Positions 48,177 to 60,130 of a stretch of 64,000 bases of DNA are shown piece by piece. The translations under genes were made by a program, and so were the position numbers. The stretch is from the NCBI GenBank assembly GCA_965153455.1, contig OZ234496.1:7387207-7451206 (forward strand). Direction: 5' to 3'. The stretch is from Sphagnum compactum. Taxonomy: Eukaryota; Bryophyta; Sphagnopsida; Sphagnales. Under the pieces are notes generated by a model. That model was not told the origin of the DNA, searched no databases, and saw only the letters and a list, made by a program, of their open reading frames with translations. Within the stretch, counting starts at the first letter, position 1. Each line of letters starts with the position of its first letter.

Positions 48177-48939
48177 CTGAAAAGCAAAAATAAAAACCAA
48201 TCAACAAAACCTGAATTGCACAACAAACAATCAGGTCTTTGCCACAATTTCAAGGCTTCTAAAATTCTTTTCCAGGGCAAAAAGAACTTCCCTCTCAATC
48301 ATACTCTAAAAATTTGATCACGAAGCCAAGAGCATCAAATAGGTACACTATTACCCATGCAGCAAAACAGTAGTAGAAGGGAAGAAACCTTTGACCGAAA
48401 AAGCAAAGCAAAGATCATCAAAATTCCTTCTTGTTTCTTTTCTTCTGCAGCTGCTGACAGTTTTCAAGACAAAACAAAAAATATGAAATAACAGTATCCA
48501 AAAACAAAACAAAAAAAAAAAAAAAAACAGATGCTCTTGGTCATTAAGCCAAAGCATCAAACAGGTAGTATCCATCCAGCAAAACAGCAGTAAAAAGGGG
48601 AAACCTTTGAACCAAAAAAACCAAGCAATGATCATCAAAATCCTTCTCATTCTTTTTGTTCTGCAGCTGCTGAAGGTTTTGAAGACAAACAAAAACATGA
48701 AAATAACTTCACCTCAACTCCGACGTCCTCCAAACAAAACTGCTCAAACTCTTAAGAGACAGGAAAACGCTCCACTTCTTCGCCAAAAAACACAACAACA
48801 CGTAATAGGTAGTATATCCAAAAACCAACCCTGCATCTCTGGCTTCAAAAACGCACCATCCATGAACAAAAAATACTATGTACATACTCCAAACACATAC
48901 GCAACAATAATTCAAAAACAAGATTAAGTACGTACGTAC
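48177..48939 (-). other. Intron in the 5' leader of PPDK
   Basis: Donor CAG|GTACGTACGT (exon end at 48940) and acceptor TTTTGCTTTTCAG|GTCATG (exon start at 48176) define a 763-base intron ahead of the first coding exon. The intron contains a diverged tandem duplication of about 217 bases (anchors atcatcaaaa at 48414 and 48631) with 'ctgcagctgctga' in each unit. Leader introns often raise expression in plants, and PPDK genes of several plants have a second promoter in a leader or first intron; nothing here proves either. Confidence 0.65.
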
Positions 48940-49330
48940 CTGCTGGGAATCAGTCGCGGTTTGGTTGTGGTGGCCACTTTTTCCAGCTTTTGCAGGATAA
49001 TCGGTAATCGTCCAAGCTCCCCCTCTGTTGTTTGTTGTCGAGCGTTTTGTGGCGAAGAGACAGACACAGGACCACTGTAGAAGGAATCTATTATGCGTAC
49101 TGAGTGAGGATTTTTTTTAATTTTTCTTTTAAATTCAACAACGACAACAACAACAACAAAAGGCAAAGCAAACAAACAAAAGCAAAACTCCAGCAACAAA
49201 GACGATGGAGAGAAGGAAGAAAACCAAAAGAACGTCGGAGGCGATGGCGAGAGAGAGCAGCGGAAGAGAATTCCGTTCTGAGTGTTCTGAGTGTTGCTGT
49301 TCTCTCAGACTGCCCGCCGTAAAAAGCTGA
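48940..49330 (-). promoter_or_regulatory. Putative 5' untranslated exon and promoter side of PPDK
   Basis: Upstream of the leader donor the sequence is rich in CAA/GTT simple repeat on the plus strand (49135-49160) and becomes GC-richer around 49230-49320. The transcription start probably lies here, but no TATA box is certain. Confidence 0.4.
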
Positions 49331-50400
49331 CCATCCCTTCTTAACATGCCCCTTTTACCCGCCATAAAATGTTCCCTCACTGACCGCCCCCTTATTAGGT
49401 AGCATGCCCGTTACCCGCCATAAAATTTTCCCTCTCAGACCGCGCCTAAACACTTGCCATTTTACCCGTATTGTGCGGTTATTTGAATTTTCAAAGAACC
49501 GCAGGTTCCGATTTTTTTTAATTTTATATTTCAAAATTCAATGAACCACCAAATTTCAGTTCTTTTTGAAATATTCCGAATCACGGACCCAGCCGGAGTC
49601 CTGATTACTTTTTGAGACCTTAAAAAACCTGCGGTTCTCATGAAAGAACTGACGTTTTTTTAGGTGATTATTTCAATTTTTTGAGATCCATGGTTATATT
49701 CCAGAACTGGGTCTGAATTTTTTTTTTTGTTTTGAAAACCAATGGTTATGAATCTTAAGAATTGCCCTTATAACCGCTGGGGGTCTGTTTCCTTTGTTCC
49801 TAATAACCACTCAACACTGCATTTTGCCCGCCATAAATTACCCTGCGGGTATCATCCCTTAACATGCCCGCTACCCTCCTTAATTAGGTTCCCTCGTGGC
49901 TCTGTCAAACACCCACCCTAAAATTACCCACCTAAAATTTTCTTCATTGGCGGTCCCTTTTACATGCCCGTTCCCTGCCCTAAAAATGTTCCCTCACTCA
50001 CAGTCCCTTAACATGCCCATTGCCCGCCATAAAAAGACCCCCTCTTTCACAGTCCCTTAACAACATGCCTCTTACCCACCATCAAAATTCCCTTCACCGG
50101 CCATCCCTTAAATGCCTGCTACCCCACACATGAAAATTTCCCCATACGGGCTGTCCCTCAGGATGCCCGTTTCCTACCCACCAGAAACCCTTTTTTTTTT
50201 CCCTCACCTGCCCGTCACGTAACATGCCCCTTATCCATCACAAAGTTTCCATCACCAACCATCCCTTGACATGCCCGTTACCCCCCGCCCCCCATGAAAA
50301 GTTCCCTCACGGGCCGTCCCTAGTGCCCCCATGGACCGTCCCTTAACATGCCCATTACCTGCCCATGAAAAAGCTCCAGCATGGGGGCCGGTCCCTAAGT
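49330..50400. repeat. Degenerate minisatellite upstream of PPDK
   Basis: The phrase family 'gtcccttaacatgcccgtta', 'cccgccataaaa' and 'ttccctcac' recurs at least a dozen times with a spacing of roughly 40-50 bases, e.g. around 49345, 49400, 49860, 49955, 50005, 50055, 50150, 50215, 50265 and 50340. Units are much diverged and some are interrupted (49500-49800). GC content is far above the surroundings. The array borders the PPDK upstream region directly. Confidence 0.75.
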
Positions 50401-50419
50401 TTGTAACGTACCTCCGCCT

Positions 50420-53400
50420 TTTTGGTCATAGAGTTGCTTTCATTAGCTACAAACATACTCTCAAATATCTTCCTTCAATGTTGGGGGGCCTAGAGTAGGG
50501 CCTACTATGACCCCACACAGGGTAATGACCTTAGCCTAACCTTACCAGTCAGGAAACTAACCCTAGATGAAGGGGTGAAGTATTTTTTTGAAGGGCAATG
50601 TGTGAAAATCATAAATTTTTGTATATCTAAATGGCAAAATGAATTTTTTTTAATTTTAAATAAAATTGCATTGTGTTCACAAATTTCCAAAAAAAAAAAA
50701 ATTGTGTTGGTTTTAATTTTGCTAAATTGTTTGTGAATTCTTGAATGTAGTTTTCACTTAGAATGTTTCAAGGCATCATTAACAAATTGAAAGAAAATTA
50801 AGCTTTTATGTTATTTTTTAAATGATATTAAAATATATATTCTCATGGGACTTTTGCCATTTGTATTATTTCTTCTTATTGAAGAAATAGCAAGTCCCAT
50901 TTGTTGATCCATGGGTTAAATCAATTCCAATGATGATGATAATTGAAATGAGTTTAACTCAACCAAGTATAGGGTCCAATTGTGGTTATTATTATTATGA
51001 TTATGGACATCACTCATTTTGCATTTCTATAGAATGGAATGGAACAATGCTTTTTGTTTGTAATCTTTGTGTGTTTTCATGCCTTAATTTCATATAGGAA
51101 TAAATTAATGTCCTGCATTTCAAAAATACTTGAAATTTTAATTTTTTCTTTGTCTTGGTGCAAATAAGGACAATTTATTATATGTTACACATTACATCAT
51201 ATCATTATTATTTTTTGACTGAAATTCATTTATATCAAAAGTTATTTGAACATGTCATATCATTGAAATAAAAAGGTGTGTATGTGAATATGCTAACATT
51301 GTTTAAGAAAATTGTTAACAAAATGAGGGCCACTTTAAACAAGGGTCTAGGGACCAAAAGCTTGAGGACCGATTTGAAACAAATTGAACCTTGTATTAGA
51401 CCCTTTTTCATTATTAAAAAAATTAAAATTTCTAAGTATAATGAGTTTTGTCTGAAGGCTTGGGGTCCAATTCGAGGGTCCAATATTAAAAATGTGCAAT
51501 TGACATGTGAGAGGATTAGGTTAACATTTGGTTTTTTTCACTTTTTTTCTTTTTTTTTCGTTTTAAAAAAATATATTTTCACTTCCATTTCATGCACTTG
51601 CAAAGGGTTGAAAAATGCACTATTTTTAGCAGTCACTTTGTGAGGATTCATAAAACCAACCATGTTAATTGATCAAAAAATGGAGGAGTTGATGTGCTCT
51701 CAACAATGTCTTCAATCCATAGATGCATCTTCCATTCTCACAAAATTTGAACAATAATGGTTTTTTAAAAAATGAAAAAAACAAAAAACAAATAAATGAG
51801 CAACCTTGGACCCTAGCTTACACTTTGGTTTTCTAAACCATGAGCTTTCCTTTAAGCTGTTTTGTTTGGTTTGGACCAATTGGTTTTCCCTTCCAAAATG
51901 ATGCCACGTACGTTAAATCACAATTTGATTTGTCTTAGTCCTGGATCCTTGTTTAAAGGCCTTGGGACCAATTTAAAGCTTTTGAACAATAGGACTATTT
52001 GATTTCATTGGACCTTACTCCTTGGACCCTTGTCTAAAGTGGCCATGAACATATGTCAATGCAAAAGGTGAGAATGAAAAAATGCATTTGTATTTAGCAT
52101 GTGAAAAACAATCATGATGGAGTCATTACGATATCATTCACGGTCCTCAGTCCCTTCTTTACTTCTCCCAACTCATTTCTTTTATTTCGTAGATCATAAA
52201 TTGTATAAAATTTGTGTGATTTATTGCAATCATGTAAGTACTATGTGGGAGTTGTATGTACATTAGGGAGGAGAGAACAAATTGTTAAAGCACGTAATAA
52301 ATTTGGTAATGATCCAATGAAAATGTGTTTCGAACACAAAACAAGAATGAAGGTTGATCGTAAAATTAAAGTTATTAGATTATGTTTTTATTGTGTAGAT
52401 TGTGATTTATGATGGAGCATTTTTGTCATGAGTTTTTTATGTTTGGGCGAGCACAAATTTTTTCTCCCTTGTTGTGGTTTGCATTCACTTAAAATGTTAT
52501 ACAACAAATTATGTTCACTTCATTATGTATGTATTATGTGAAGCAAAACAATTGAAAATTTAGCAAACCAAAATAAGAAAGATGTAATATTCTCCTCAAA
52601 GTTCTTCCTAACTTTCTTTTTTGTTAAATTTTCAATATGTTTTTAAATAATTTGATTAAATTTTATGCACCACATCATTACTATATAGCACAAGTCATAT
52701 GATATCAACCCACTAATGGTTATATTTAAGCATGTTTTAAATGAAATGGGTATTTATTTCAAAAGAAAAATGAAAAAAATGTAAATAATTAAAACTTACA
52801 CTAAACATTTTTTTTTAAATGAAGCAAAAAGACTAAGAAATTCAATAATACAAAAGAAAAATGATCAAATAATGGCTCAAAAATTATACTTACAAATAAT
52901 ATTATTTTTGAAATCCACATTTGACATTTTGTTTGTCATATAAAATTAATTTTTAACAAAATTGAAGAAGGATTTATGAGTGTTTACTAAACACTAAGTT
53001 GCAAGCATGCTAAAATAAATCTTTGTTTTTTTTGTATGAAACTAACCATTAAATAAACAGTAATTTTTTTATAAAATGATCAATATGATGATGTTCTTCG
53101 ATTCTAATATAACATCATTATGTTTTATGCTTTTAATATGCATTTAAGTAAATTTTTGAAAATGCAAATAGATGTAAATAGGTGTCCCAAATTGATTTCA
53201 AGTAAATGAAATAGATTTTTAATTAGATTTTTGCTAACTCCAAGTTGATATCACATTAAAATGTATTAATTATTTTAAAATTTATGTAGTAAAGATCATA
53301 TTTTGCCAATTCTTTAACTTAAAAGTAAGTTTTAACATATTTTATTTTGCTAGTTTAAAATTTATTTATTAGATTTATTTACATATTTTTCTTACAATAA

Positions 53401-53627
53401 TTTTTTTGAAGTGTGGTATGCAACTTACTATAATTTTAATGAAGTGCATGATGGTTTCATAATGATACTTGAAGAGGTTTTGCATTTACTTTCTTATATT
53501 TATATTAAAAAATAAAGGATTGTGGTGCCAAGGGATTTTTTTGGGCGTATTTTTGCATGTTTACTCCCATAATACATGTAAAATGTCATTTGATCATTGT
53601 TATATTATTGTGTACATAATATGAATA
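50420..53627. other. AT-rich region without genes
   Basis: I see no coding sequence beyond short chance frames. One inverted-repeat element is present (51327-52044, listed separately). The rest is A/T-rich with scattered homopolymer runs. Confidence 0.5.
51327..52044. mobile_element. Non-autonomous element with terminal inverted repeats
   Basis: The left end GGGCCACTTTAAACAAGGGT (51327) mirrors the right end, read on the minus strand, as GGCCACTTTAGACAAGGGTC (ending at 52044). Further in, AGGGACCAAA-type phrases also pair imperfectly across the element. The interior of about 650 bases has no transposase. Target duplications were not identified with confidence, so the superfamily is open. Confidence 0.65.
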
Positions 53628-54194
53628 TCCTATATATAAAAGCTAAGTTGGTGTCTGTGTGTCCGTCTGTGTGTCACAAGACGTTCTGCGTTTTAACAAT
53701 GTCTGTCTGTCTGTCTGTGTGGGTAGTGCCTAGAAGATTCTTCCAGTCACTGCCCGTTCCCTGTGGAGTTCTTAACTGTCTCAGTTTTTGACCACCTAGA
53801 GTTTGCTTGCACTGGGGGGGTTCACCAAAACCTAGACATGGAATTTTTAAGGACATGATTTTCAGGACGTGAGATTTCAGTTTTGGGACATACACAGTGT
53901 GGGTTTCCAAGACCCAAACCTGGAAATTTTTTGAACATGGTTTTCAGGACTTGGGATCTCAACTTTGGGGCCTGGGAAATTTTAGGATATGGTTTTCAGG
54001 ACATGGTTTTCAAGACTTGGGATCTCAACTTTGGGGTTTGGATTTTCACACTCGCGGTTTCCAAGACCCAAACCTGAAAACTTTTAGGATGTGATTTTCA
54101 GGATGTGGGATCTCAATTTTGGCACATGATTTTCAGGACATGGATGGGGAACCAGGCGACTTCACAGTGTCCGAAGGTCACGGGCACCCACTAG
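53628..54194 (+). mobile_element. Small non-autonomous Helitron
   Basis: The 567-base segment begins TCCTATATATAAAAGCTAAG directly after an A and ends CTAG directly before a T, which is the Helitron rule (5'-TC, 3'-CTRR, insertion between A and T, no target duplication, no TIRs). Just before the 3' end a hairpin can form: GTGTCCG (54167-54173), loop of 7 bases, CGGGCAC (54181-54187), with one G-T pair. Inside, a (GTCT)n microsatellite follows the 5' end and 'gtttccaagacccaaacctg' occurs twice (about 53903 and 54056), with 'ttttcaggac' phrases in between. No Rep/helicase is encoded. Confidence 0.8.
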
Positions 54195-55407
54195 TATGAA
54201 CTAAAATAACTTCAAGCATGCCTTTTAACACAATCAATGGTTATTAATAATGTATTGGGATAATGACATGTTTTACAGTCCAAATTTTTGTAGATCATAA
54301 ACATATAAAAACACGTTTCCATGAATCTTATATTAAATAAAAATGATCATTTTATGTAATCATGATAGATCAAGTTTGTAGTCTTTTCATTAAATTTTTA
54401 GAGATTCATTAATTAAATTGGAAACATCATTAAGTATATGGGTAGATGATCAACATTGTCTTTGTTACAATTGATTGACGATAAATACTAAAAAAATTCC
54501 AATATATAAAATTGGTGTTTTTTTTTCTACATCAATTTAAAATATATTTGCATTTTAGGGGAAACCCATTGAATTGTTATTGACATTTTGAAAGAGGATA
54601 AAGGATGAAAATGTTGTTATAAAATAAGCACAATTTGTATGATTTGTATGTTTTTTAAAAATCATTTGGTGATCGTCATCCCTAGTGCAAATACGACTTA
54701 CTAGAAGAAAATAATCCATCTTATTTATTGCACAATCTATCATACATGGATGTCATTTATATATATTTATATTTTATTATTAATGTAGCATCTTGACATC
54801 TTTGACACTAATTAAATATTTTAAAATAATGTAAATTTTTTAAATACTAATTTCAAAGAATAAGATTTTGTGAAAAAACACAATATTTTTTTCATGAAAT
54901 TTTCAAATTTTATTAATTATGTTATAAACATGTGTTAAAATTGCCCTTGTATTACAATATTCAAATATATTTATAGTAATAAATTAAATTTACATTAATA
55001 ATATTTTTAATTAAATCAAATATAAATTTTTATTATTGTAAAAAATCAACTTAAATGGTTTTGTAATATTTTGGTGGACACATTTTAATCCAAATTATAA
55101 ACACACTTGTTCAAGTCAACATTGAAAATCAAATATCTATTAAAATATTTTATCAAAGTTGACAAAGTCTACATTATTAATGTTATGTTCACGAAATTAA
55201 TTGGCCTTGACTAATTTTTAGCATCAAATTCATTAATATAATGGGAAGTGGCATCTAACTATCTTTTAATATCAATTGCACACTTGACTTGGGATGGACA
55301 TTTTATTTTACCCCTTTTAACCGCCCTTTTTAATTATTTTTTTTTCCCCATAAATTGAAAATATTTTCCCTTTGAATTTCAATCTCCTTTCAAATTAACC
55401 AAAAGCC

Positions 55408-55445
55408 ACCCCCCCCCCCCCCCCCCTCCCCCCCCGCGCCCCCCT
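55408..55445. repeat. Poly-C tract
   Basis: A nearly uninterrupted run of about 35 C residues, broken only by one T and a GCG. It could form a G-quadruplex on the minus strand and an i-motif on the plus strand. The length may be subject to sequencing error. Confidence 0.85.
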
Positions 55446-58233
55446 TTCAAATCCTTACCAAAAGTTAAATAAAACATATTAATTCATACTAAATTTAAAT
55501 GTTAATTCATGTTCAATCTAAATTTTCTCATCATTTAACATTGAAACATGTGTTTAACATCCCACACCCATGAAATCACAAACACCTATTGGGTAGTAAT
55601 TAACCTAACCCAATATGGTAAATATGAACCCATTTTGCAAATGGCAAAAGGGTGAAGGTTCTTAGTCCTAAATGAGATAAGTTTTAAGGGATGGGAATGA
55701 ATTTAACCCAAGTTGTGTTAACTAGCATCAAGAAAGAAGAAGGGTTTAAGATAAATATCACTTGGTAGGGTAATATGAGAATTGAAGTTGAAGGTGGTAT
55801 GTTGTCCAAATTGGGACATGATAAGGGCCTCCTTATCTTGTCCCCAAAATTAAACAATGGTTGTGTGAGGAATGGGAATCTAGAGAAAAGATACATTCCT
55901 TGGATGTTTTTGTACTAAAGCTTAAGCTAGGAGTAGATAACTCTTTCTTGATTTTGGGCAAAGCTTTTACACTATAATACAAGGTGATTTTTATGGCACA
56001 TTGCTTATGGTTGTTATTTGTGAATAAGGAAATCTTAGGTTAAACTTCTATAATGGAACTTGGGAAGGAAGGTGGAGCATCACGAATATAAAGGGGGGTG
56101 AAGTAGTTATTCATGCTAAGTTTATAGGCTAAACATGGAAGGAAGTATTGTAAGAATTGAAGGTTGGAAATCATGAACAAGCACATAGGGGTTTCAAAAA
56201 CGATAATTTGGAGGCCATTCATCAAGAGGCAAACATCAAGGGCAAAAATGAAGGGTAATGAGAGAGGAGTCAATTAGCTTGGCCATTATGTAGGAAAGAT
56301 AGGTATTGAAAAGATAGAAAAAGGGGAGGAGGAAAGGTTGGGAATTCTTGGAAACTTTGGGGTTTCCCTTTCCAACACATGAAAGTGTGTGTGAGTTTGG
56401 AATAATCCATGATGCTTTAGCAAATGGGTGTTTTCAAAAAAATGAAAGAAATATTCACCGGGAGTTGAGGAGATAACATGAACAAAGGACAATGATGGTA
56501 ACCTAGATCTAAAGAAGCTAAGAGGAATACATGCATAGATTGGAAACTTGGACCATTTACAAACTTGTGTAACCTTTCCATTGTAAATGAAGCAAGTTAT
56601 TGATTTACATATTCTTCCCATTCAAACTAGTTGCATAGAATTATGTTGGTGATTGTGTAGAGGGTAAGGATATGGGTGTCATCTTGAGATAATGTTTGTT
56701 GTTAGCCAATAACCATTATTGGAAAAGGTGATAAGGAGAAGGGGATTTGTGAACGAGAAAAAAAAAAAAAAAAACTTATAAGGATAAAAATATAAGAATA
56801 AGAGATATATATACAAGAAAATATAAACAAAGAAGGTTCGGTCAAGCTTTAGGTTAAGATGTTAGTTTGTGTGTGAGGTGGGTGCAAAACAAGTAGGAGG
56901 TGAGCCTAAGGTAAGGAAGGAAAAACTACAACTATAGTTAGGTGAGAAGAGTTCTCCCCACTCAACTCATCCTTTGGCTTGGGATTGTTAATTTATGTGA
57001 ACTACAAAGGGGATTAAAGTGAAGGAATGGACTTTTCATATAAGGTTATTGTCAATGTCACTAATAATGAATAGGGTATTAGGGTTTATTTAAGTGATTG
57101 TGCCATTGTGAAGGGGTTGAAATTATCACAAACAAGTCAATTAAACCCATAATGGATAGGACATCGAATTAGAAAAATTAAAACTAGGTTTTTGTCAAGT
57201 AACCACCTAGATGTTTTTTGGGTAGTGGAGGAATAACATAATTTAAGGAGATGTTTATGATTTCATGGACAATTTATATGATCATGGATTACCAATGTTA
57301 AGTAATTAAACATCTTCCAAATTATACCCAAGGAACTCCTACATTGGCTGAGTTACTATCAATGTTTTGATTGCTAGCAAGGAGAACCCATGGCAAGGAG
57401 CCATTATTAGATTATTTTAGTTTACATATGGTCACATCATACCAATATGTATGGTAGTTTTGAAATAAAAGGCAATGGATAGGGCAATTGTAAACAAAAT
57501 CAAAAAAATTTAAAAAAAAGAGAAAAAAAGAGAAAAGATTGAATCCAAAATACATTTATTCAAACTAAATGAATGGTTCAAAGGAACATTGAGAACAAGG
57601 ATATAACCATATTCAATTAAGCATGTTTTGTTGCTACAATTAAAATTAATTTGGACAATTGTCAAAAATTAAGTTAATTATCAATATGTAGGTTAGTAAG
57701 TGGGGGTTCTTATTACCCTTATGTGTGGATTAACTTTATAAATACTTGAAGGAAACATGTATGTTGTTATTGAAAATATCATAAAGGTGTAGTCGTATTA
57801 ACATGTACCATTAACAATTGTACCATTGCTTAATTTTGTGTATTTCAAATTGAAGAAGAAAACTACAAATGGACTTATATTCATATACTTATATTTTTAA
57901 TATAGTGGTATACACATCCAAAACTTTGAAGATTATTAAATTTTTATAAATCTATTGAAAAGATTCAAGAATATTTTTGAAAAAACATAGGTTAAGGGGG
58001 TAGGTGTGGTTTTTATTAAAGTGGTTGGACCCATAATAAACTATTGAATGTTAAATTAAATGGATGGTATTATTTAAATAGGTGAATGGCTTCATGAATC
58101 ATAGGCCGTAATAAGTACCCTCATTTTAAAATGGGGTATTAATCCAAGTTGAAAATGCTAATGAACCATTTTGGAAAAAAAAAATTCATGTAGCCAATGA
58201 GAAGGCTCAAAAAGGTTTTGTTTTTTTTCTTTT

Positions 58234-58386
58234 GGGTTTGGGCGGGGGGAGGGGGGGAGGGGAGGTATGTTCACTTTTTTGTTTATTCAAAATGTGTTCC
58301 CTAAAACATTCCATATTGTTTGGTCATGGTATTTTAACTTCCATGTATATAAATTGTAAAGCGGGGTGGGGGGGTAGGGGGGGAAG
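58234..58386 (+). repeat. Two G-rich tracts with G-quadruplex potential
   Basis: 58234-58265 holds five or more runs of three to seven G separated by one to three bases; 58362-58386 has another set (ggggtggggggg, aggggggggaagg). They are about 100 bases apart in AT-rich DNA. Confidence 0.75.
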
Positions 58387-58989
58387 GAACCATGACAAAG
58401 CTTGTTTCTATTTTGACAAAAAAAATGCCCCATGTTCCAAAAAATTGGTGGTGGGTCAATCAAATGGTTTGTTGTAGTAGGGAAATAAATAACTATGTGT
58501 GCACCCTTCATTAATTAATAAAAACATGAATAATTACCCCACAATATGCCATCTACAAATGTGTATAATGAATTTTGGGTTCCATGTTGCTTTGCACTAT
58601 TAATGAGGATCAATTGACATATGGTCAAAACATTAATATATTTTAGGATAAATAATTTTGAAAAAACACTTAAATCCTTTAATTTCATATTAGGATCCTT
58701 CAAGTTCACCACTAACTCATCTTGTTAATTGTTGATAATTGTTGGAGTGGCAAGGCTATGAGGCATTTCTACATAACATTTAAATGTGGGTGAAACATGG
58801 CATTCAATTTTTATTGTAGGTATTGAAAAGACCTTGAAATATTCAACCTAAATATGTGGTAGTTTTAGCTTCATCATTAATGTCATTAAAACGATTTGTT
58901 GTATTTGAAGGGTATGAGTTCTCATGATTCTCATCTAGTTTTACTGTAATGAACACCTTCGTTGGACAAAAAAAATTAGCCATGGCAAC

Positions 58990-60130
58990 AAAATTTTATG
59001 GCCAAATTCTACACACCTTAAACCTTGATTTTATGGGTTTTTTTTTCAAAAATTGTGCATAACCTTGTCCACCCATTTTGCCAATGTGACCTTGTTTTGT
59101 TCAAGATAATTATTTTTTGCCAAAATAAAATCCCACTCCTAATTGTTGAAGGCATTTTTGAATGGTTTGAAGCAATTTGCATCTAATGGCCAGAATGCAT
59201 GTGAAGTATGGGAAGGGAAGGTCACCATGTTGAGCCCAAATGTGGTTGCTTATTCAATTGCCTCCATTGGGACATTTGATCCATGGCCATCTAATATCAA
59301 AAGATGGAGATTTTTTTGAAAAATCCTACCTAATACAAATATGTTGAAAAAAAACAACCACTAGTTGAAAATGTATGAATTCATCCAAGCTTTCTTTTTG
59401 CATGGTCATGCATGTTCTAGATCTACATAATTTGACGAAGTCTTCTCACATCTTGGAACTTTGGGAAATGTAAAAGGTAGGCAAGTTAGGTTACCCTTGC
59501 TACATTCACAACATAATTGAGAATCAAATGTTCTTGAAACATAGGAATGATGTTATAAACATAATGAGAACCTCACTTAACCAAAACCCAAACATAAGAT
59601 TGTTATTTTGCTTACATTCCAATTTCATCCAAATTCTAGATGTGTTTTGGTGGGTACTTGTGTTATGTGTACAAATGTTCCAAGTTGAGATAAAAGGCAT
59701 GACATGATTGTTTGGTTAGCCCTTTTGCCTTAAAAACTTCCGACCTTTTTTCGACCCTTTTTCAAGATGGATGTTAATTTTTGGATGATGTCTTTTGAAC
59801 CAATACCATTAACTACCTTCTAGAACATCATTTTTGAATGTTGTGAGTATGGTTTGTGTAACTTTCGTTACCTCTAGTTTGAATTGTTGAAACGTTCCAT
59901 GGATAAGCTTGCCTTTCACATGTTCAAAATTCAAGGGACTATTGTTCCATCCTCTACTTTATTAACACACTTTGTGGGCCCACTTTCTTTGATATAGTTT
60001 TACCACTTAGGTGATCTAAAAATGAAGTTAAAAGGATGTTCCAATACTATTTGGCTTTCCTCAAAAATGTGTATCCCTTTTCCATTGCATTCATTACATA
60101 TTCAAATTATTGATTTATCCATTTGCCACA
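58990..60130 (-). pseudogene. Dead pogo/Tigger-like transposase (HTH_psq plus DDE_1)
   Basis: Read on the minus strand from about 60110, broken frames give AMEKGYTFLRKAK, then after a stop YWNILLTSFLDHLSGKT and KKVGPQSVL, the Psq-type helix-turn-helix block of pogo-like transposases. From about 59380 follow WMNSYIFN, LLILDGHGSNVPMEAIE (59310-59260, with the second catalytic aspartate of DDE_1) and MVTFPSHTSHAFWPLDANCF, then KPFKNAFNN. The order and spacing fit a complete transposase gene of about 1.1 kb. Many stop codons and frame changes show it is inactive. Terminal inverted repeats were not found. Confidence 0.75.

Larger units (their letters stand above)
54195..58980. other. AT-rich region with G/C homopolymer tracts
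   Basis: No convincing gene. The longer minus-strand frames at 55684-56621 lie in a stretch of slightly higher complexity but are broken and match no family I know. The C-run at 55408-55445 and two G-rich tracts are listed separately. Confidence 0.45.

Noticed and set aside
55684-56621. Three minus-strand frames of 70-111 codons
   Set aside because: Sequence complexity is a little higher than nearby, but frames are broken, rich in Phe/Ser/Pro and show no motif I can assign.
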